38,204 nt of DNA, from contig NZ_NCKN01000005.1 of the NCBI RefSeq assembly GCF_002257455.1, positions 1-38,204 on the forward strand. The letters are read 5' to 3'. The position numbers and the translations under genes are program-made. Source of the DNA: Microbacterium sp. 13-71-7 (GTDB taxonomy: Bacteria > Actinomycetota > Actinomycetes > Actinomycetales > Microbacteriaceae). Shown here one piece after another: positions 34,759-38,204 of the stretch. The notes below the pieces were generated by a model, which was given only the letters and a program-made list of their open reading frames with translations, did no database searches and was not told the origin of the DNA. How positions within the stretch are numbered: the stretch's first letter is position 1; each line of letters begins with the position of its first letter.

Positions 34759-34859
34759 GTCCTCATCCCATTCGGCGATGCGCCCCGCAGGGGCGTGGCC
34801 TCACGATATCCGAACGCCCGCCAGCCCCGCCTGCCCCGCGGCCCGTCCGTCCCCTCCGA

Positions 34860-34976
34860 TAGACTGGCTCCGCCCGATCGGGCCAGCTCATCAGCCGGTG
34901 CAAACCCGGCGAAAGCACGGCGGCGGATGCGGCCGCCCCCCAGGGGCCCGCACGCCGCTGAAAAGGGGGAACACCC
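34860..34976 (+). promoter_or_regulatory. purA promoter and structured 5' leader
   Basis: A -10 box TAGACT (34860-34865) places the transcription start near 34872, leaving a leader of about 105 nt. The leader contains GCCGGTGC and GCACGGC arms around a 13-nt loop (AAACCCGGCGAAA), a GCGGCC-rich second hairpin enclosed by GGCGGCG/CGCCGCTG, then AGGGGG 8 nt before the ATG. The order resembles a riboswitch or attenuator, but it matches no class I know. Confidence 0.5.
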
Positions 34977-36263
34977 ATGCCAGGAATCGTGATCGTCGGC
35001 GTCCAGTGGGGCGACGAGGGCAAGGGCAAGGCCACGGATCTGCTCGGCGAGCGCACCGACTGGGTCGTCAAGTTCAACGGCGGCAACAACGCGGGGCACA
35101 CGGTCGTCGTCGGCGACGAGAAGTACGCCCTGCACCTGCTGCCCTCCGGCATCCTCTCGCCCGGCGTCACCCCGGTGATCGGCAACGGCGTCGTGATCGA
35201 CCTCGAGGTGCTGTTCCACGAGCTCGAGGCGCTGGGATCCCGTGGCATCGACACCTCGCGCCTCAAGGTGAGCGCCAACGCGCACATCATCACCCAGTAC
35301 CACCGCACGCTCGACAAGGTCACGGAGCGCTTCCTCGGCAAGCGCATGATCGGCACCACCGGCCGCGGCATCGGCCCGGCCTACGCCGACAAGATCAACC
35401 GCGTGGGGATCCGCGTGCAGGACCTCTTCGACGAGAACATCCTGCGCCAGAAGGTCGAGGGCGCCCTCGACCAGAAGAACCACCTGCTGGTCAAGGTCTT
35501 CAACCGCCGCGCCATCACGTGCGACGAGATCGTGGAGGACCTGCTCTCCTACGCCGAGCGGCTGCGCCCGATGGTCGCCGACACGAGCCACCTGCTCGAC
35601 GACGCCCTGCAGCGCGGCGAGGTCGTCGTGTTCGAGGGCGGCCAGGCCACCATGCTCGACGTCGACCACGGCACCTACCCGTTCGTGACGTCCTCCTCGG
35701 CGACCGCCGGGGGCGCGGCGACCGGATCCGGCGTCGGACCGGGCCGCCTTGACCGCATCGTCGGCATCGTGAAGGCGTACACGACGCGGGTCGGATCCGG
35801 TCCGTTCCCCACCGAGCTCTTCGACGAGAAGGGCGACTGGCTGCGCGCGCGCGGCTTCGAGTTCGGCACCACTACCGGTCGTCCGCGCCGGGTGGGCTGG
35901 TACGACGCCCCGATCACCCGCTACGCGACCCGCGTGAACGGCATCACCGACCTCGTGCTCACCAAGCTCGACATCCTCGACGGTCTCGACCAGATCCCGG
36001 TGTGCGTCGCCTACGACGTCGACGGCGTGCGCTTCGACGACGTGCCGGTGAACCAGAGCGACTTCCACCACGCGAAGCCGATCCTGGAGTACTTCCCGGG
36101 CTGGCAGGAGGACATCTCCTCCGCGCGCACGTTCGAGGATCTGCCGAAGAACGCGCAGGACTACGTGCTCGCGCTGGAGAAGATGAGCGGCACGCGCATC
36201 TCGGTGATCGGCGTCGGCCCGGAGCGCGACCAGGTCGTCGTGCGCCACGACCTCGTCGACTGA
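34977..36263 (+). CDS. purA: Adenylosuccinate synthetase
   Basis: PurA converts IMP and aspartate to adenylosuccinate with GTP, the first committed step to AMP. The 428-residue protein has the full family length and motifs: GDEGKGK (12-18) with the catalytic Asp13, NGGNNAGHT with His41, [44 protein letters not shown], and the C-terminal [13 protein letters not shown] guanine-binding region. It is monocistronic, follows a structured leader, and is followed by a REP-type palindrome. Several Gly-Ser pairs use GGATCC although the gene otherwise prefers GGC and TCG/AGC. Confidence 0.98.
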   Translation: MPGIVIVGVQWGDEGKGKATDLLGERTDWVVKFNGGNNAGHTVVVGDEKYALHLLPSGILSPGVTPVIGNGVVIDLEVLFHELEALGSRGIDTSRLKVSANAHIITQYHRTLDKVTERFLGKRMIGTTGRGIGPAYADKINRVGIRVQDLFDENILRQKVEGALDQKNHLLVKVFNRRAITCDEIVEDLLSYAERLRPMVADTSHLLDDALQRGEVVVFEGGQATMLDVDHGTYPFVTSSSATAGGAATGSGVGPGRLDRIVGIVKAYTTRVGSGPFPTELFDEKGDWLRARGFEFGTTTGRPRRVGWYDAPITRYATRVNGITDLVLTKLDILDGLDQIPVCVAYDVDGVRFDDVPVNQSDFHHAKPILEYFPGWQEDISSARTFEDLPKNAQDYVLALEKMSGTRISVIGVGPERDQVVVRHDLVD

Positions 36264-36272
36264 CGCCTGCGT

Positions 36273-36354
36273 GCCGAGCGCACGGGATGCTGCCGAATGC
36301 ACGGGTTATCGGCGTGAACGACTCGTGCACTCGACAACAGGGCGTGCACTCGGC
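36273..36354. repeat. REP-like nested palindrome family C
   Basis: This 82-bp element fills the purA-lactonase gap. The outer arms GCCGAGCGCACG (36273-36284) and CGTGCACTCGGC (36343-36354) and the inner arms with CGAATGCACG and CGTGCACTCG each differ at one position only. Four half-sites of the type CGAGTGCACG are present. It ends 17 bp before the lactonase ATG and could act as a transcription terminator or transcript stabiliser after purA. Confidence 0.75.
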
Positions 36355-36371
36355 GAGAGAGTGAGGATGCG

Positions 36372-37514
36372 ATGACCCGATTCTGGGTCGGCGGCTACGG
36401 CGTCGACATGGAGGGGCCCGCCGACGGCATCGGCGCGCTGGCGGTCGATGAGGGACACGGACCGACGACGCTCGCCTACCGCGGCGCCGTCGCGCCCGCC
36501 CCGTCGCCGTCCTGGCTCGCGCAGCATCCGACGCTCGACGTCGTCTACGCGGCGCTCGAGGGATCCGGGGAGGTCGCCGCGTTCGCGCGCACGGGCGAGA
36601 ACGCCCTGCGCCCGCTCGGCCGCCCCGTCGCGGCGGGGCAGTACGTGTGCCACCTCGCGGTCGCGCCCGACGGGCGCTTCCTCGTGGCGAGCTGCTACGG
36701 CGACGGCCGAGTGGTGCGGATCGGGCTGGGCGCGGACGGCGGCCTGCTGCCGGGTGCGCGCGACAAGGCGGCGGAGCTGCGGGCGGCGCTGTTCGGCGAC
36801 CGCGACGCCGAAGAGCGCGAGGGCGCAGACGCGTCGGAGGAACGCGCGGATCCGATGGCCGCCGCGGATCCCCACGCCGCGGATCCGAACCGCCTGGATC
36901 CGAACGGAGACCCCCGCGTCTCCCACGCGCACGCCGCCGCGTTCCTGCCCGACGGCCGGATCGCGACGACCGACCTCGGCTACGATCTCGTGCGGATCTG
37001 GCGGGCGTCGGCGTCGGGGCTGACGCTCGACCACGAGGTGGTGCTGCCGCGCGGATCCGGCCCTCGGCACATGGTCGTCCACCCCAGCGGGCACCTGCAC
37101 GTCGTGACCGAGTACTCCTGCGAGCTGTTCACCCTGGCCGCCGACCGCGAGGGCCGCTGGGGTCTGGTCTCCGGCGTCCCGGTCTCGGCGATCGTCACGC
37201 CGGGCCACGACTATCCGGCCGAGCTCAGCCGCTCCCGCGACGGCGAGACGCTGTACGCCGGGGTGCGCGGCAGCAACACGATCGCCGCGTTGCGCGTGCG
37301 CGGATCCGGCGAGCGGGTCGAGCCCCTCGCGCTCGCCGACGCGGGCGTGGACTGGCCGCGCCACCACCTCGTGCACGACGGAGCGCTGCTCGTCGCAGGC
37401 CAGCGCTCGGACGAGATCAGCGTGCTCGATCTCGACGACCGCACCGGAGCCCCCGGTCGCGTCCGGCACCGCACGCCCGCCCCGGCGCCGACGCACCTGC
37501 TGCTCGCGCGCTGA
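36372..37514 (+). CDS. Lactonase family beta-propeller protein (6-phosphogluconolactonase-like)
   Basis: This is a 380-residue protein of the YbhE/Pgl-type lactonase family, a seven-bladed beta-propeller. Family motifs are SPSWLAQHPTLDVVYAALEG, HLAVAPDGRFLVASCYGDG, and GPRHMVVHPSGHLHVVTEYS with the conserved GPRH, then LYAGVRGSNTIAAL. Members open sugar lactones such as 6-phosphogluconolactone. An acidic Ala/Asp/Pro-rich insertion (about 140-185, DPMAAADPHAADPNRLDPN) interrupts the propeller. Its DNA holds four GGATCC hexamers within 54 bp (36848-36901). The ATG at 36372 has only a weak ribosome site beside a REP element. Confidence 0.88.
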   Translation: MTRFWVGGYGVDMEGPADGIGALAVDEGHGPTTLAYRGAVAPAPSPSWLAQHPTLDVVYAALEGSGEVAAFARTGENALRPLGRPVAAGQYVCHLAVAPDGRFLVASCYGDGRVVRIGLGADGGLLPGARDKAAELRAALFGDRDAEEREGADASEERADPMAAADPHAADPNRLDPNGDPRVSHAHAAAFLPDGRIATTDLGYDLVRIWRASASGLTLDHEVVLPRGSGPRHMVVHPSGHLHVVTEYSCELFTLAADREGRWGLVSGVPVSAIVTPGHDYPAELSRSRDGETLYAGVRGSNTIAALRVRGSGERVEPLALADAGVDWPRHHLVHDGALLVAGQRSDEISVLDLDDRTGAPGRVRHRTPAPAPTHLLLAR

Positions 37515-37632
37515 GGCGGGCGGGCACGGCGGCACCCCACCCAGAGGTGGCTGTCACTACGTAGCCAGCACTCTTGTCGCCTCCGTACGGCAGCGCCGCA
37601 ACTGGCGCACGGACTGAGGGTCGACCAACTGT

Positions 37633-37986
37633 TTACCGTTGGTCAGCACTTCCGTAGTTTGCGATGGTCCGATCGCCGGCCTCGTCGCTGTTGGTGAGAA
37701 CAACTACCGCCGGTTCTTCCAGGTCGCGGCAGCGCGCGATAAATGCCATGTAAGGCACGTGGCTCGCTAATCGTGCGGGAACCAGTGAGATGTCGTCGAG
37801 ATCCAGATTCTGGGATTCCGGCACTTTGGCTCTTCAAAGGATGCCGGACATGCCAGCGATCATCCCCTGATCGGAACCGCCCTCGAGAACGAGGCTGCAG
37901 CCGTCCACAAGGATCGTCCTCGCCACGAGCTCTCCGAGCGCAGAGCGGAGATGTGCGTAGTGGTTCCTCGCGTGCCCTCGAGCCGC
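37633..37986 (-). pseudogene. Decayed OLD-like TOPRIM nuclease fragment
   Basis: Read on the minus strand in one frame, residues HYAHLRSALGELVARTILVDG, LVLEGGSDQGMIAGMSGIL, then an in-frame TGA stop (37836-37834), then NLDLDDISLVPARLASHVPYMAFIA and VVVLTNSDEAGDRTIANY follow the order of a TOPRIM domain: the Glu-containing EGxSD motif first and the DxD-type NSDEAG motif later. The frame stops again at 37633, while GKQLVDPQSVRQL continues plausibly in another frame, suggesting a frameshift as well. There is no ATPase part. It is a disrupted fragment of an OLD/ATP-dependent-nuclease-like protein. The GC of about 55% marks foreign DNA. The preceding gap 37515-37632 holds nothing I can support. 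Confidence 0.6.
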
Positions 37987-38044
37987 GTCGTCGTCATCCC
38001 GCTTCAAGTCGCCACCTGTCCCAGACTCGCGTCGAACCGATAGG

Positions 38045-38078
38045 GTGTCGCCGACACACGAGTGTCGCCGACACACGA
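38045..38078. promoter_or_regulatory. Two tandem 17-bp palindromic operator-like sites
   Basis: GTGTCGCCGACACACGA occurs twice back to back (38045-38061 and 38062-38078). Each unit contains the perfect odd palindrome GTGTCG-C-CGACAC, and the centres are 17 bp apart. A -10-like TAGGGT overlaps the first (38041-38046). The sites lie 16 bp before the start codon of the next gene and probably bind a dimeric regulator on consecutive faces of the helix. Confidence 0.65.
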
Positions 38079-38094
38079 TACGAGGGGCGCTTTT

Positions 38095-38204
38095 ATGAGT
38101 GACGAGGCTGATGCGGCGTATGACCCGGATGGTGGGTATGACCCGGATGGTGGGTATGACCCGGATGGTGGGTATGACCCGGATGGTGGGTATGACCCGG
38201 ATGG
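38095..38204 (+). CDS. Protein starting with tandem YDPDGG repeats (partial, cut by window end)
   Basis: The ATG at 38095 has GAGGGG 7 nt upstream. The protein begins MSDEADAA and then repeats the hexapeptide YDPDGG four full times, with a fifth unit cut by the window end. The Asp-Gly-rich repeats could be a disordered acidic tail, or could bind Ca2+ (the DPDGG pattern recalls Ca-binding loops); neither is shown. The main domain lies beyond the window, so I cannot name the protein. The adjacent TOPRIM remnant and lower GC suggest an accessory island, possibly a defence region. Confidence 0.6.
   Translation, partial: MSDEADAAYDPDGGYDPDGGYDPDGGYDPDGGYDPD
38119..38204. repeat. 18-bp tandem repeat TATGACCCGGATGGTGGG
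   Basis: Four perfect units (38119-38136, 38137-38154, 38155-38172, 38173-38190) and 14 bp of a fifth, with no sequence difference between units. Perfect identity implies recent expansion. The unit is a multiple of three, so copy-number change alters length but not frame. Confidence 0.95.

Noticed and set aside
37536..37567. RNA gene or tRNA-like fold near the small palindromes CCACC/GGTGG and TGGCT/AGCCA
   Set aside because: The stems are 5 bp, there is no cloverleaf or anticodon arm, and nothing marks a conserved RNA.
37834..38076. Intact 80-aa minus-strand protein
   Set aside because: Its start lies inside the tandem operator repeats of the opposite gene. The TOPRIM similarity continues past its stop in the same frame, so it is better read as part of a broken gene.
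38119..38204. CRISPR array
   Set aside because: The units are contiguous 18-bp repeats without spacers and are in frame with a start codon and ribosome site.

Overview
The window is high-GC DNA (around 70% by eye) in which GTG starts, ATGA or GTGA gene overlaps and SD-less (leaderless-looking) starts are common. The gene content (DUF2510 and DUF4190 proteins, a TetR/ABC/YhgE operon, a SatD-type protein, a MoxR-DUF58-VWA operon, a Tat-exported protein) and the palindromic repeats point to an actinobacterium of the family Microbacteriaceae, most likely Microbacterium or a close relative. I see no rRNA, tRNA, CRISPR array, transposase or complete prophage.

Layout. 1-4.08 kb: a DUF2510 membrane protein and a penicillin-acylase-type Ntn hydrolase, spaced by three copies of a 56-bp hairpin repeat. 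4.09-7.64 kb: a leftward operon TetR > degenerate ABC ATPase > YhgE/Pip, with a clear palindromic operator before TetR. 7.7-10.6 kb: SnoaL-like and metallo-beta-lactamase-fold genes divergent from an AraC regulator, then a SatD-like gene with an inverted repeat over its start. 10.7-14.9 kb: argG, a second AraC regulator, a Tat-exported protein and a Pr6Pr membrane protein. 15.1-19.5 kb: the most interesting block. It encodes an 86-residue membrane-anchored peptide with a C-terminal Cys/Trp/Gly-Gly tail, an ABC ATPase, a two-helix membrane protein, a large permease, an M50 intramembrane metalloprotease and an atypical LuxR-type regulator. It has the look of a secreted-peptide (bacteriocin or pheromone) system that I cannot assign to a named class.

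19.6-26.4 kb: a seven-gene leftward operon of MoxR ATPase, DUF58, two VWA proteins, a small membrane protein, a TPR/Gln-rich protein and a membrane protein, in the style of the aerotolerance (Bat) locus. 26.6-34.8 kb: a hypothetical protein, a NarL-type histidine kinase/response regulator pair, a DUF4190 protein, an acyltransferase-3 protein, divergent LysR and GNAT genes, a remnant of a cyclic-nucleotide-binding domain, an EamA transporter and a Pro-rich membrane protein. 34.8-37.5 kb: purA with a structured 5' leader, and a lactonase-family beta-propeller protein. From about 37.55 kb the GC drops to roughly 53-57%: a decayed TOPRIM (OLD-like) nuclease fragment is followed by a new gene that begins with tandem 18-bp YDPDGG repeats behind two tandem 17-bp palindromic operator-like sites, and the window ends inside it.

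Across the window there are at least five families of palindromic REP-like elements, two of them inside coding sequences, and the hexamer GGATCC is strikingly over-represented in all reading frames.
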